Assembly (NCBI GenBank): GCA_963924555.1
Contig: OZ004594.1
Span: 6,727,563-6,791,562, forward strand
DNA from: Crambe crambe
Lineage: Eukaryota; Porifera; Demospongiae; Poecilosclerida; Crambeidae
Direction of reading: 5' to 3'
Length of the DNA: 64,000 nt
The notes under the pieces were generated by a model that did not search any database, was not told where the DNA came from, and saw nothing but the letters and a program-made list of their open reading frames with translations. Below are positions 24,339 to 35,949 of the stretch, piece after piece; positions within the stretch are counted from its first letter, which is position 1, and each line of letters opens with the position of its first letter. The translations under genes were made by a program, and so were the position numbers.

Positions 24339-26634
24339 ATGGAAATTGATGAAGCAGATTTAGGTGATAATATGGATCAAGAAGTTTCTCCATATTTAAG
24401 TGATGAGGTGGATGAAGATTTTTTAAGAGATGAAAAAACCCCAGATTTAAATGATGAAGGTATGTGTACTCATATCTATCATTTACTTGAACAAGCTTAT
24501 TTACATATTGTAGAACCAATAGAGTGTGAAAACTGTGGCGATCAAGCCACAGTTTTTTGTGAGCAGTGCAATAGTCACCACTGCAAGCAGTGTTCTAGTT
24601 TAAGGCACAAACATGTCACAAAAAAAAATCACACTATCAAGAATCTACGTGATCAGAAGAAAGGTAATTCAATGGTCTGTTTGTAAAATAGAAAATATAA
24701 TCTAAATCATGGATAAATCCTTTATTCAGTATTTTCCACATCAATTGACCTTATGGTTCATGGCATAATGGCCAAAAAATTCAATATTGCACATGGCAAA
24801 CAAATGCAATAGCTGCTGCTCTTAATGGGAAAGACAGTCTAATCATCCAGCCAACTGGCACAGGAAAGAGCATGTGTTATACTATACCTCATCTTTATGA
24901 CAACAAGACTGCCATCGTTATATCTCCAACAATCAGCTTAATGACTGATCAAGTGAAGAAATTAGTGAGACTAGAAATTCCAGCAACACTACTAGGTTCA
25001 GCACAGAGTAAGGATGTCACTCAACAGATGCAAAATAATGAATTCCGTATAATCTTCTCTACTCCGGAATCATTCTATGACACCAAAAAAAGAAGTCCCC
25101 GCCAAGTGTTTATGGAGATGGCAAACAGGGGGGAAATCTGCTTGATAGCCATTGACGAAGCCCATCTAATCATTAGCTGGCAGTCATTCAGGTTAGTGGC
25201 TAATGGTCGCATATCTGAGTCTCAATGTATCTTTGCATAGACCTGAATATGGCTATCTTAGTGAGCTGGGTTCCCTATTCACTAACATACCCCTCATGGC
25301 TTTTACAGCTACTGCCACCCCCTACATTCGAGATCAGCTTATCGATATCCTGAGAAATCCAATCAAAGAAATCAGCAGTGTAAACCGACCTAATATTGCA
25401 TTGTATGCATATGAGCTAACAAAATTAGCATGAAATGGTTAGTGGTTAATTAAAGCTTGGTAGCTTATACAACTAGTCTTGATATACATATATTTCTGTA
25501 TAGTGTCTTCAGCTTTCACTGTATGTAGCTGCCTGCTACCAACTTATTGAGTTAACATCTTAGGAGTAGCCTATCAGCTATAAATAACCTCTGAGTCAAA
25601 ACTTTATTATTCACCATACAGTGATATACAGAAGTGTATTATAGCAAGTTACTTCACTCGTAGGCTATATATTTTACTTGCCTTCAGCTCATAAAAGTAT
25701 GGCCACGTGCCCTACTCGAACTTGTGAAATAACTTACCATATTCCACTCTGACTCGTGTAATAAGATAGTATTACATACCTATGTAGGTACTCAATCCTA
25801 TTACACACAAGTTGCCGATCATCTTGGACAGCTAATTGGAACCAGCAGAACAATTGTGTGAAGGATGTAGCACCTTTGGCTATAGCTCTATGTGAGAAGG
25901 GAATAAAAAGTTGGAGCTACCATGGCAAGAATATGTCTACACATGACAAGGTGAAAGCTGTGGATAACTGGTGTCCTGAGGACTCAAGTATCCAGGTAGA
26001 TAAATCACTATCTTTATTATAATAATGAATGCTAAATAATTGGTTTTGTTGAATACTCAGGTCATGGTGTGCACAACTGCATTTGGGATGGGAGTTGATG
26101 TGCCCAATGTAGATGTCATTATCAGGATTGGATGTCCCTCATCACTCGAAGAGTTAGTCCAGGAATTTGGGAGGGCTGGTAGAGATGGTCGCAAAGCAAA
26201 AGGTCAGCTTAATGTGTGTTACACAACATGTATGTATATAATATATTGTATTGTAGGAATTTTGCTTTTCAATGAAAGTGATCTACAGCATGCACTGTAT
26301 TGGTGCAAGGACAAAAGTCAAGAATACCAGCAGAGATTATTAAGCGATTTCCAAGCTGTCTGGAGGTAAAATTTTCCTAAATCAAACCAGATTTAATTGA
26401 TGTTTTTATGTTCTTTTAATTAGATATGCACTAGCAAATCATTATGGCAAATGCAGACGAAGCATTATTTTGGAACATTTTGATGAGGATTTGCCTGAGA
26501 ATCAAGTGGAAGTATTAGATGAATGCTGTGATGTATGCTTCCAGTCAAGCTCAGTTGAAATGGTGGATTGTTCACATGAGATGAAATCCATTATTCAAGC
26601 AGTCAAGGACAGACCCAACAAAGGAGAAAAGAAG
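24339..26634 (+). pseudogene. transposon gene, 5' part: B-box zinc finger and RecQ-like helicase
   Basis: Exons 24339-24459 and 24514-24663 give an acidic N-terminus and a B-box (CENCGDQATVFCEQC..HHCKQC..H). Exon 24730-25191 starts the helicase (QPTGTGKS, IAIDEAH), exon 25241 onward has FTATATP and SVNRPNI, exon 25787-25995 the second helicase lobe, and exons 26061-26202 and 26257-26365 carry TTAFGMGVD and FGRAGRDGR. Exon 26424-26634 adds the RecQ-type zinc site (YALA..CRR..IL.HF....CCDVC). Introns are 48-66 nt, GT-AG and phase-consistent. Breaks: a one-base loss near 24794 just before WQTNAIAAAL, an in-frame TGA at about 25431 and a frame change near 25860. The helicase motifs are otherwise complete. 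Confidence 0.75.
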
Positions 26635-26682
26635 GTAAGACATCAATGTGATATCTGTAGTGTGAATTCATAATATCCACAG

Positions 26683-29439
26683 ATAGCAGAGTGGTTACGT
26701 GGCTATGCTGGTAGTTCATCAGTGAGGAATTTCAGTGATGAATCTTCATCTATCAGTGAGGAGTCATCTCTTGGTGTTGGAGCTCATCTCCATCTGACAG
26801 AGACAGAATGGAGATTACGTGTCTGCCAAGCATGGCTGATAGGGCTTCTTGAACGAACCATGCAGCTTGGCTTTGGTTATGGTCGTATCAAGAATATGAT
26901 TTTCAACTCATACAGTCTCACAGAAGCTGGACAAAAGTATGCAGTAGAATCACATTCTGTTGAACTGCCAAAGCTCAGAAGCAACATGAAGTCTGCTCGA
27001 GTTCAGACTGACAGCTCTCCAGATGCTACCAAACACACCAGACAGAGCAAAGGGACACATCTTCTCCCTGTCCTTACTAAACTTCTCTCTTCCAAGGATA
27101 ACTGGTACATAATTGAACAAAATGAGGATTATCACTTTCCAGGAAAACTTCGCTTACCATATCCTCATCGTCTTGGATTTGTACCTGACATAACCACCCT
27201 CTCATTCTATGTCAAGGATGATGAACACTTTCTGTTCAATGACATACAGATAGGCAAAGGCAAATCAAGAGCTGCACGAAAGGTGCTTCTATCAGTGGAT
27301 GGGAAGGAGGAAGAACTCTACTACCGTATAGCACCATGTGGAGGAGCTAAATATCGTCCAATTGAAGGTTGTTCCTTCACTATATCCACTAGGGAACACC
27401 GAAGATGCCCAGATCACCCAGATTCTCACTTGACTCTTCAAGAATGTCAAGTGGAGTTCGTTTATGTCTGGCCTGAAAAAGATGAAGACAAGAGGAGGTG
27501 GCTGTCAGGTATACTTAGAAGAGGGACTATGGAAGCAGATAATCTCCACAATCACCCTCTCCATGGCTCTACCAAAGTACCATCTAAAGTAGTACATGAT
27601 ATTCAACAAGCTTTAAAACTAGATCCAACTCTGAAGACACATGATCTTATGACTGGTGAGTATCCGATAATTATTATAAGCTAGATTTTCATTTAGTGAA
27701 CACATCTGCAGGTAAAGGAATGCCATACATGCCAGCAGCTGCTTCATTCTCAGCAGCACATGAAGGACGGATTCAGAACATCAGAGCTGCTACCCTCAGA
27801 GAAACTAAAGAAGAAAGAAAACCTGGAGTTGTTATCTTGAATTTTGAAGATGAAAGTGTTCGCTACGACAAAAGCCAGAAGGAGCACTTGGGATACTCAG
27901 GTATGAAGCATGTTGTTTTGGATATTATGAACAGCTTCCACCTTACTTCTATTGAAGCCCTCACACATGTTATATATCTTTCAGAACATATGGAAGAGTA
28001 TTTTGAACTTGGGCATGAATACATTTGTGATTACTCCCTCAATCCTTCTTACACATGGGTCTTGGCAATGAGTCCAATAATGGCTGGCATTTTGAGCAAA
28101 GCAGAATGTGTTGAAGTGGATGCAACATTTAGAGCTTCAATTGAACTGGAATATCTACTCAATGTTGTTTGCTTGACTATGACTCTCTTTTATGTAAGTT
28201 TTTCAATACACAACAGGAATTCATACAGGATTTTGGGATTGGAGAGGGGAGGTATGCAGGGCTTAATAAATGTATACCTATTATTATTATTATCATCATC
28301 ATCATCATCATTATTATTATTATTGGAGGGGCCTCATCATCATCATCATCATTATTACTGGAGGGGCCTCATCATCATCATCATCATCATCATTATTATT
28401 GGAGGGGCCTCATCATGATCATCACCATCATTATTATTATTATTGGAGGGGCCCTACTACACAAATGTGAAAATTTATCCCTTCAGGGACTGTGGTCGCT
28501 CGAGTTAGGATGAATAAGCTGGATGCTGCATCCTACACACATGCATTTAATGCAATTTTCAGAAAAATGAAGGAAAAGCATCCCACCTTTGGAGTTGGAA
28601 AAACCTTGAAGGGAATCATAACAGATTGGTCAGACACACAGTTACATGGGCTCAGAGATGCAATAGGAGAGGAGATTACCAGTCAAGTGGTGAAAGGATG
28701 TCAGGTTAGGGAGAAAATACATGTTAATACAAAATGTAATGTCTTATGTTTATAGGTCCACTTCCAGCGTTCAGTGAAACGTGTTAGCGACAAAATTAAC
28801 AAAGGCTTGTCCACCAAGGCATACAAAGCATTCACAACTATTGCCTATGCAATACCTGCAGCCAAGACCAAGAAAGATGTAGAGTCCTTATTTCGAGTTC
28901 TGTCTGGAACTGAGCCACTCTCAGTAGCAATCAGTGTCTTGCCCAATCCATCAACATTGAAGGAATACGAGTCCGAGCACAAAATGGAAAAATGGGAGCA
29001 GTGTTCGCATTGGTGTGAGTGGTGGATGCGACCAAACCACCTCAGTAAGACAACACTAGCTACAGTATGTATATGAAAAGCATAGGTGATCTTATATTTT
29101 TAATAGTGATGTTATGTGGATGCCACTCATCTATGGATCGTCAGCAATTTGAAGAACTCCCAACTTCTACAAACGCTGTTGAATCATATAATCGTTTTGG
29201 CAAACACAGACACAGACAGCCTCTCAAGGTAGCCATGATGGCCACTTACAAAGAGGACATGGCCAAAACCCTGGAAATCATGGCCAGTAGACAGGGTCTC
29301 ACAACTAGCATGATAATCAGTCAACTAGTGCACGTGCCAAGCGTTCATCCAAATAAAATCGTGCCCGCCAGAAACGTCTCCGAAGTGAGAATGATGATCC
29401 TGAAGGACCCCCAGATACAAAGAGAAAGTTTTTTTCCAG
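26683..29439 (+). pseudogene. transposon gene, central part: MULE-like transposase
   Basis: Exon 26683-27655 continues in phase from the helicase exon. Exons 27712-28193, 28487-28704, 28756-29044 and 29107-29439 follow. The DDE triad is visible: VEVDATFRAS (Asp), GIITDWSDTQLHGL (Asp), then CQ-VHFQRSVKR across an intron, and TSTNAVESYNR (Glu). The segment before it contains CGGAKYRPIEGC and a Cys/His stretch (RRCPDHPDSHLTLQECQ) that may be the DNA-binding part. A one-base loss near 28174 puts the end of exon 27712-28193 out of frame; in the shifted frame the junction to 28487 gives W-TVVARVRMN, which is what related transposases have. Further frame changes are likely near 29330 and in the T-run near 29430. 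Confidence 0.75.
28261..28460. repeat. intronic ATT/TCA microsatellite punctuated by GGAGGGGCC
   Basis: Runs of (ATT)n and (TCA)n are broken four times by GGAGGGGCC within the 28194-28486 intron. The His-, Ile- and Ser-rich ORFs predicted here are artefacts. Confidence 0.9.
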
Positions 29440-29545
29440 GTAGCTATTTTTGTATAATTTATAATCATACCATGGTCTAATTTCAATATTAGCTGCACAT
29501 TTTCCATGCATTATTTTAGACATGTATTGCTGTGTATACATGTAG

Positions 29546-30320
29546 GTGACACACCAGGTAGATCTACAAGCAAAAAACTAAGCCTCCGAAACAATGATTC
29601 AAATTCCTCTGGTAAGTACCTGCTCAGTGATTAATGTGATGCCAACATAACTACGGTTTAGCATATCTTTGTTTTTTTATGTTTGCTCTTTCTTTATTAA
29701 TTCCTAACAGCTCAAATGATTACTAATGACTGTCCATCACCAGAATATAAATGGTGGGTCAAGGAACTGGGCCTTCAGGAGTCTGAAAATCCAAACTCAA
29801 AAACAGAGAGGAGCTAACTGACTTACACATGAGCGCAGTAATTGCACTCTTCAATCGACAGTTTGAGGCTATGCCAAAGATGCTACAAACAATCATATTC
29901 CAGAAGCCAGATAAAGTGAGCAGGGCTTTGGACAATCACATTCAAATTCACTTCACCAATGGCCATTGGGTGGTGTCTCAACTACACGAAGGGACAGTGA
30001 ACCTATATGACAGTCTCAATGCTACTACAATTTCTGCTAACCTATCTGAGCAGATACAAGCCCTTTACTTCAAGGGAGCTGGTTCTGGTAGTGTCAGTCT
30101 CATCCCAGTCCAGAAACAGCCAAATGTGACAGATTGTGGACTATATGCCATAGCTAATACCACATCATTAGCATATGGGGAGGCTCCTGAAAAGAATTTG
30201 TATGATGAGAAAGAAATGCGGGACCACCTACTCTCCTGCTTTGAAGCAATGGTTCTCATTCCATTCCCCACTAAAAGTAGAAGTAGAAGGAAGACTAAAT
30301 CAATCGTACTGTGTATTTAG
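29546..30320 (+). pseudogene. transposon gene, 3' part: Ulp1-like cysteine protease
   Basis: Exons 29546-29611 and 29711-30320 continue the same gene in phase 1. The protease core has NGHWVVSQLH (His), VNLYDSLN (Asp), and PVQKQPNVTDCGLYAIA (Gln and Cys), the H-D-Q-C set of the Ulp1/SENP C48 family, which cleaves SUMO-like conjugates. C48 proteases are known passengers of MULE, CACTA and other transposons. One frame change lies near 29787, where QESEN and EELTDLHMS are in different frames. The protease frame itself is open to a stop at 30320. Confidence 0.75.
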
Positions 30321-30397
30321 TATTAAGGACATTAATTATTAATTTGAATGCATAGTGTATTGCTTCAGGTTTAAAGTACTCCCTGTCATTAAATAGG

Positions 30398-30741
30398 TGC
30401 ACCTTGCACTAAAGCTTCTCTATATTATTGTAGGAGAGATTTAGTGCACCTGGCACTAAATCCTCCCTATATTATTATAGGAGAGATTTAATGCACCTGG
30501 CACTAAATCCTCCCTATATTATTATAGGAGAGATTTAGTGCACCTTGCACTAAAGCTTCCCTATAATATATTATTATTATAGGAGAGATTTAGTGCACCT
30601 GGCACTAAAGCTTCCCTATATATTGTAGGATAGATTTAAAATTAATAATAGTGCTGTATTCCACTAGTAATATAGGAGAAATTTAGTGCCACATGTCACT
30701 AAATCTCCCCTATATATTATAGGGATTTATTTCATTTAGTG
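30398..30741. repeat. right minisatellite array of the transposon (inverted relative to the left)
   Basis: About six or seven units contain AGGAGAGATTTAGTGCACCT and GGCACTAAATCCTCCCTATA, the reverse complement of the left-hand unit. Units near 30410 and 30550 end in AAAGCTT, a variant also present in the left array (23630-23690). Confidence 0.9.
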
Positions 30742-30775
30742 AAAGTTTATATATGCCCTCAAATTTCCACTCAGC

Positions 30776-30888
30776 ACTCGCCTAAAAGGTACAGCAAGGA
30801 ACCTAACCCTGGTTAATAGTACTTAACCACAACATAAACACATTCTCCAAGTCTGACCCTCCCCAGTTCACCCTTGCCTAACCCTGTA
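30776..30888. repeat. right-side partial copy of the flanking tandem repeat
   Basis: CTAAAAGGTACAGCAAGGAA, ACCACAACATAAACACATTC and CCCTCCCCAGTTCACCCTTG match 23197-23300 in the same orientation. Confidence 0.7.
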
Positions 30889-31074
30889 TAACCTAAAATC
30901 CATAGTTTATGGGGGGAAAAGGACACCCAAGGTGCAATAGTAGGTATTTACACCAAACTTAGTTATTTAGGTGGGTACTTATAATTATGGGGTACTATAA
31001 AAACGCCTGTGAATGATGCAGAAAGCAATGCTAGGACATTATTGTAAGCTTACTTAGCATAGTGATACTTACAG

Positions 31075-33115
31075 GTTAGGAGACCGAAGACAGGAATCCA
31101 CAAAAGGACGAGGGAAAGCAGGCAGAAGCAGGAGGAAGACTCAGTGACAGCTACCACACAATGAAATATTTTAATTCACACAATGAAATAATTAAAGAGT
31201 ACCTAGCTCAAATTTGACAATTTTGGCAAGGAACAACCATTACATAAATGACAACAAGAGTAGACTAGTTTGCTGCAAAAGTGTTCTTGTTCTATCTAGC
31301 TAGGTTGAATACTTACAGGACCGAAGACAGGAATCCACACAAGGGAACAGTCCCACGCAGGCAAACAGAGCAACAGCAGGCAGAAGCAGGAATCCACACA
31401 AGGGAACAGTCCCACGCAGGCAAACAGAGCAACGGCAGGCAGAAGCAGGAGGAAGACTCAGTGACAGCTACCACACAATTAATTCACACAATGAAATAAT
31501 TAAAGAGTACCTAGCTAGCAATAAAAGTCTCAAATTTGACAATTTTGCTAAGGAACAGCCATTACATAAATGATAACAAGAGCAGACTAGTTTGCTGCAA
31601 AAGTGTTCTTGTTCTATCTAGCTAGGTTGAATACTTACGGGACCGAAGACAGGAATCCACACAAGGGAACAGTCCCATGCAGGCAAACAGAGCAACAGCA
31701 GGAATCAACAGAAGGGAACAGTCCCACGCAGGCAAACAAAGCGGCAGGCAGAAGCAAGACTCAGTGACAACTACCACACAATGAAATATTTTAATTCACA
31801 TAATGATAATTCAAGAGTACCTAGCTAGCAATAAAAGTCTCAAATTTGACAATTTTGCCAAGGAACAACCATTACATAAATGACAACAAGAGTAGACTAG
31901 TTTGCTGCAAAAGTGTTCTTGTTCTATCTAGCTAGGTTGAATGCTTACAGGTTAGGAGACTGAAGACAGGAATCCAAAGAACAAGGGAACAGTCCCACAA
32001 CAGGCTGAAGCAGGAGGAAGACTCGGTGACGGCTACCACACAATGAAATATTTTAATTCACACAATGAAATAATTAAAGAGTACCTAGCTAGCAATAAAA
32101 GTCTCAAATTTGACAATTTTGCCAAGGAACAACCATTACATAAATGACAACAAGAGTAGACTAGTTTGCTGCAAAAATGTTCTTGTTCTATCTAGCTAGG
32201 TTGAATACTTACAGGACCGAAGACAGGAATCCACACAAGGGAACAGTCCCACACAGGCAAACAGAGCAACAGCAGGCAGAAGCAGGAATCCACACAAGGG
32301 AACAGTCCCACACAGGCAAACAGAGCAACGGCAGGCAGAAGCGGGAGGAAGACTCAGTGACAGCTACCACACAATGAAATATTTTAATTCACACAATGAA
32401 ATAATTAAAGAGTACCTAGCTAGCAATAAAAGTCTCAAATTTGACAATTTTACCAAGGAACAACCATTACATAAATGACAACAAGAGTAGACTAGTTTGC
32501 TGCAAAAATGTTCTTGTTCTATCTAGCTAGGTTGAATACTTACAGGACCGAAGACAGGAATCCACACAAGGGAACAGTCCCACACAGGCAAACAGAGCAA
32601 CAGCAGGCAGAAGCAGGAATCCACACAAGGGAACAGTCCCACACAGGCAAACAGAGCAACGGCAGGCAGAAGCGGGAGGAAGACTCAGTGACAGCTACCA
32701 CACAATGAAATATTTTAATTCACACAATGAAATAATTAAAGAGTACCTAGCTAGCAATAACAGTCTCAAATTTGACAATTTTACCAAGGAACAGCCATTA
32801 CATAAATGACAACAAGAGCAGACTAGTTTGCTGCAAAAGTGTTCTTGTTCTATCTAGCTAGGTTGAATACTTACAGGAATCCACACAAGGGAACAGTCCC
32901 ACGCAGGCAAACAGAGCAACAGCAGGCAGAAGCAGGAGGAAGACTCAGTGACGGCTACCACACAATGAAATATCTTAATTCACACAATGAAATAATTAAA
33001 GAGTACCTAGCTAGCAATTTAACAATTTGGCCAAGGAACAACCATTACATAAATGACCACAAGAGTAGACTAGTTTGCTGCAAAAGTGTTTCTTACCAGA
33101 AGAAGGCCAGCAAAT
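31075..33115. repeat. 331-bp tandem repeat array, about six units
   Basis: The landmark GTTCTTGTTCTATCTAGCTA occurs at about 31282, 31612, 31915, 32178, 32509 and 32840, so spacing is 331 bp where units are full and shorter where deleted. Some units carry an internal direct duplication of about 59 bp (GAATCCACACAAGGGAACAG...). Units at 32177 and 32508 are nearly identical, a sign of recent amplification. The repeated ORF in each unit is not credible because 331 is not a multiple of three. Confidence 0.9.
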
Positions 33116-34043
33116 AGCTCCAACTGTGAAAAATTTGATAGAGAAATGCAGGCGATTAGCAAGTAATTTAAGCCATTATTCATAGCTCACCCAAGGAACA
33201 GACCTTACCAGTACACTTACCAGTTAACGGGAAGAAGGCCGAGAGCAGAAGAACTAAAGTAACAACGAGAGACAACAACGAGTGACAGTCCAGCAGCCGG
33301 CAGACAAATAGTCTTCTCTGCCAAAAGGCCTTTTATAGGCTCTAACCACGATACGCGTCATAATTATATCACATCGTGACGTAATTAATTTGTACCTGAC
33401 CCTTGACCCACATTGTTGGATCAATCACTGCTAGCTCCCTACCTCTGCCGTGTCTCCTTCGGGGAACCCATAGTTAGGAGAGGATTGCAAGATTGCAAGG
33501 ATGATTGTAAGTTGTGAGGATTGCAAGTCGGTTGTCCAATGAGAGATGCAAAACTTGAGGCTGTTCCTCAATAGATGCAGTTGTGCTTTACATTTGGACA
33601 ACAGACTTGTAGATGAGACGTGGTGTAACGTAATGCCAAGTTGTGTGTTGCAGGACCTTGTAAACTAGTGGCACAGATCACATACAGTATTTCGTGACAT
33701 GTCTGCTTCTTCCTCTGGGTTGGCTATGCCACTATTATTATTATAGCTAATTTGAGCCTGACCTTTGACCCTAATCTCAATGCTAAGTAAGTTTATCCCC
33801 CTTGCAGGCAAGCCAGCTTAAGGACTGAACAGTTTGGTTTGAACTGGAGCGCTACCAGCTACTATGACAGATGCTATTTTTATGTCTCTTTCTGGTGAGG
33901 ATTGTATGGACTATAGATTCCATATCATTAATTAATTAATTAATTAATTAGTGTGTGGAATGCTGTCCAGTGGTGGTACAAGTGGCGTGTAATAAGTGAA
34001 TTACCCTGACAGTAATCTCAAATTTGATTTTGTTTCCTCTAAA
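33116..34043. other. gene-free stretch next to the array
   Basis: It holds an (ATTA)n tract at about 33927-33953 and repeat segments (GGATTGCAAGTYGGTTGTCCAATG) shared with 40930 and 48140. No exon was recognised. Confidence 0.5.
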
Positions 34044-34197
34044 TTGGCAGCGACAGCATTGGTAGACGTAGCCTTTCTTTTAATAGACACCAGGTTTGAA
34101 TGAAACTGTTGGAGCTACGACGCGGGGTCTGAAATGAGGCAAAGAAATAGGTTAGAGACCAGACAGGCAAGGTGTCTGCCAATGCTGTCGCTGCCAA
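34044..34197. mobile_element. 154-bp MITE with 23-nt inverted ends
   Basis: TTGGCAGCGACAGCATTGG at the left end and CCAATGCTGTCGCTGCCAA at the right end are perfect inverses, flanked by AT-rich DNA. No coding frame. Confidence 0.75.
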
Positions 34198-35005
34198 TCT
34201 TAAGACTTATTGTGCCTAGTCACCTTTATTACCGTCACCTACTAAAGTATAGGCCCATTATGTTAATAAAGTTCTTGCCTATATCACATAATTCATGGTG
34301 GTAAATATCTCTTTACAAACTTGATGGATGACTAAATGAGGCTAAGATTTGAATGTGAGTTTTTACGTGTAAGTGGCAGGCAGCTGCACACGTAGAAAAA
34401 CTGTAATGCCTGTACTTGTATATAACTATTAAGCCTTGACACTTGGGCCCAAAAAGGTTGTAGAAACTGATAGCTGATTTGTGCTTTGCTGTTGAGTTAT
34501 GTAAGTGGCAGGCAGCTGCATGCAAGTACTTACCACAAAGCACTACAATCCTACAAAGTGATGTAGAGGCCAATCAAGCAATTACTGTATGTAGCTAGCC
34601 ATGGGCTTTATAGGGCAGGGGTTCTGGCATTATATAATAGGCATACCCACAGACTAAGAATGATTATTATTATTATATTTTGGCATGCCACAACCTTCAC
34701 TATTAAAATTGACATAGTGAGATAGTTACAACAAGCCTTCTACTCTGGTGGCACGGATGCTGGCTATGCAAGATTACATTGGTGGTTGCTGTCACCATTA
34801 CTGTCACTTTCTAAACTTTACCATCTCATGTTGTTGGCTAATCACAGAAATGGCATAGTAGAGTGAAGGTCAGCACACTAGCAACCTCAACAGGTGGTTG
34901 ACTGTTCCCTTGAGGTCAACCTCACTCCAAGATACAGTGGATTTCAGCTGAGTTGTCCATAGACTTCAGAAATAGGAGTGTCTTAGTTGTTTACATAATG
35001 TTATT
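34198..35005. other. gene-free stretch with dispersed repeats
   Basis: AAGTGGCAGGCAGCTGCA occurs at 34370 and 34503 and again near 38658 and 38743, showing a duplicated block. No supported gene. Confidence 0.5.
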
Positions 35006-35949
35006 GTGATAAACCACCATTGTGGTTTTGGTTACAGTACTAGCAGGTCAAAGTACAATTTTGGCTTTTTACCCATGGCTAAATTTAACTACTTCTGGAG
35101 TGGACCTATTCCTGGGCCACATCAACCAGCTTATTCACCAGTTCAACCTCCTGTCAACCCAACTCCTGCTAGTACTGTCACCGAGCATGTAAACTTGGAT
35201 CTCAAAGTCCTCAGCCCTATGAACAAAAAGGACTACCGTATGTTTGTCTTGAGGCATGTATCTACTGAAATAGATAGTCCTTGTAAGTTCAGAGATGAAA
35301 TAATAAGGCAGTATGGAGAGACAGTAAAGCTAGACCCTGATATGGAAATAGGCTATTTTCATCATTCTCAAAAAATTTGGATTAGCAGCAGGTTAGATGT
35401 TATGGATATGTGGTCCTTGATATCAAGTGGGGAAAGGGTGACTTTTTGGTGTGTAGGAAAGGAATCCCTCGTCCAAGCCAGTAAAAAGAGACCGCCTAAT
35501 CACGAAAAGGATCTAAAGTATCGCAAATGGAAGTATTGAGGGAACAAGTGAAGGATTATGAGACAAAGCTTAAAACTAAGCATGAAAACTTGTACAGTCC
35601 ATTTCAATATAAATTATGGGCTGAAATGCTTGCCAGAGGATCCCATGGTTCTCTTGACAACCCCCCTCAAGTTGCAATGTTTGGCAGAGAGAAAACCCAG
35701 AAGTCCATACACGGGAGTGATCTAATGCATGTGGTATGTTCTGCTTTGACCCCTAATTAAGAAACTGGGACAAATTCTGCACCACTGACTCCAACGCTAT
35801 CCCCGGTTAGAAAGGCAGAATTAAGAAGCACATATATTGAACAGTTGAGTGAATTGAAACAACTACATGAATCTGGAGTATTAACGGATAGTGAGTTTGA
35901 AGAACAAAGAATAAATTTAGTACAACTCCTTAGGGGATTAAAACAATGA
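35006..35949 (+). pseudogene. decayed transposon-associated protein with PB1-like and SHOCT-like segments
   Basis: A frame of 177 codons (35006-35539) carries a Pro-rich start, then a globular part with MFVLRHVS, FRDEIIRQYGE, IGYFHHSQKIWI and GERVTFWCVG, which looks like a PB1/ubiquitin-like fold. The frame shifts near 35525 to KDYETKLKTKHENLYSPFQY and LWAEMLARG, hits a stop at 35758, then continues as SPVRKAELRSTYIEQLSELK and LHESGVLTDSEFEEQ, a short helical tail like SHOCT domains. I recall the same order in a protein family expanded in sponges and corals; function unknown. At least one frameshift and one stop make it a pseudogene. Its 3' end overlaps the 3' end of the mariner-like gene on the other strand. 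Confidence 0.5.

Larger units (their letters stand above)
23368..30741 (+). mobile_element. 7.4-kb DNA transposon with minisatellite inverted termini
   Basis: Both ends begin with CACTAAAT and continue into tandem arrays that are inverse copies of each other. Between them lies one multi-exon gene on the plus strand with B-box, RecQ helicase, MULE transposase and Ulp1-like protease segments. The first 70 bases of the left end and the inverted right end align well (TATATAGGGRAGATTTAGTG). No clear 8-10 bp target duplication was found at these boundaries, so the exact termini are uncertain by a few bases. Several frameshifts show this copy is dead, but the damage is slight, so it is probably recent. 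Confidence 0.7.

Noticed and set aside
28169-28513. Reading frames rich in Ile, Ser or His
   Set aside because: All three frames of an ATT/TCA microsatellite stay open; the stretch is bounded by a GTAAGT donor and a CCCTTCAG acceptor that fit an intron.
31281-33117. Repeated ORF of 66-92 codons in the tandem array
   Set aside because: The 331-bp unit is not a multiple of three and the ORF exists only because copies are similar; no start context, splice sites or recognisable protein.
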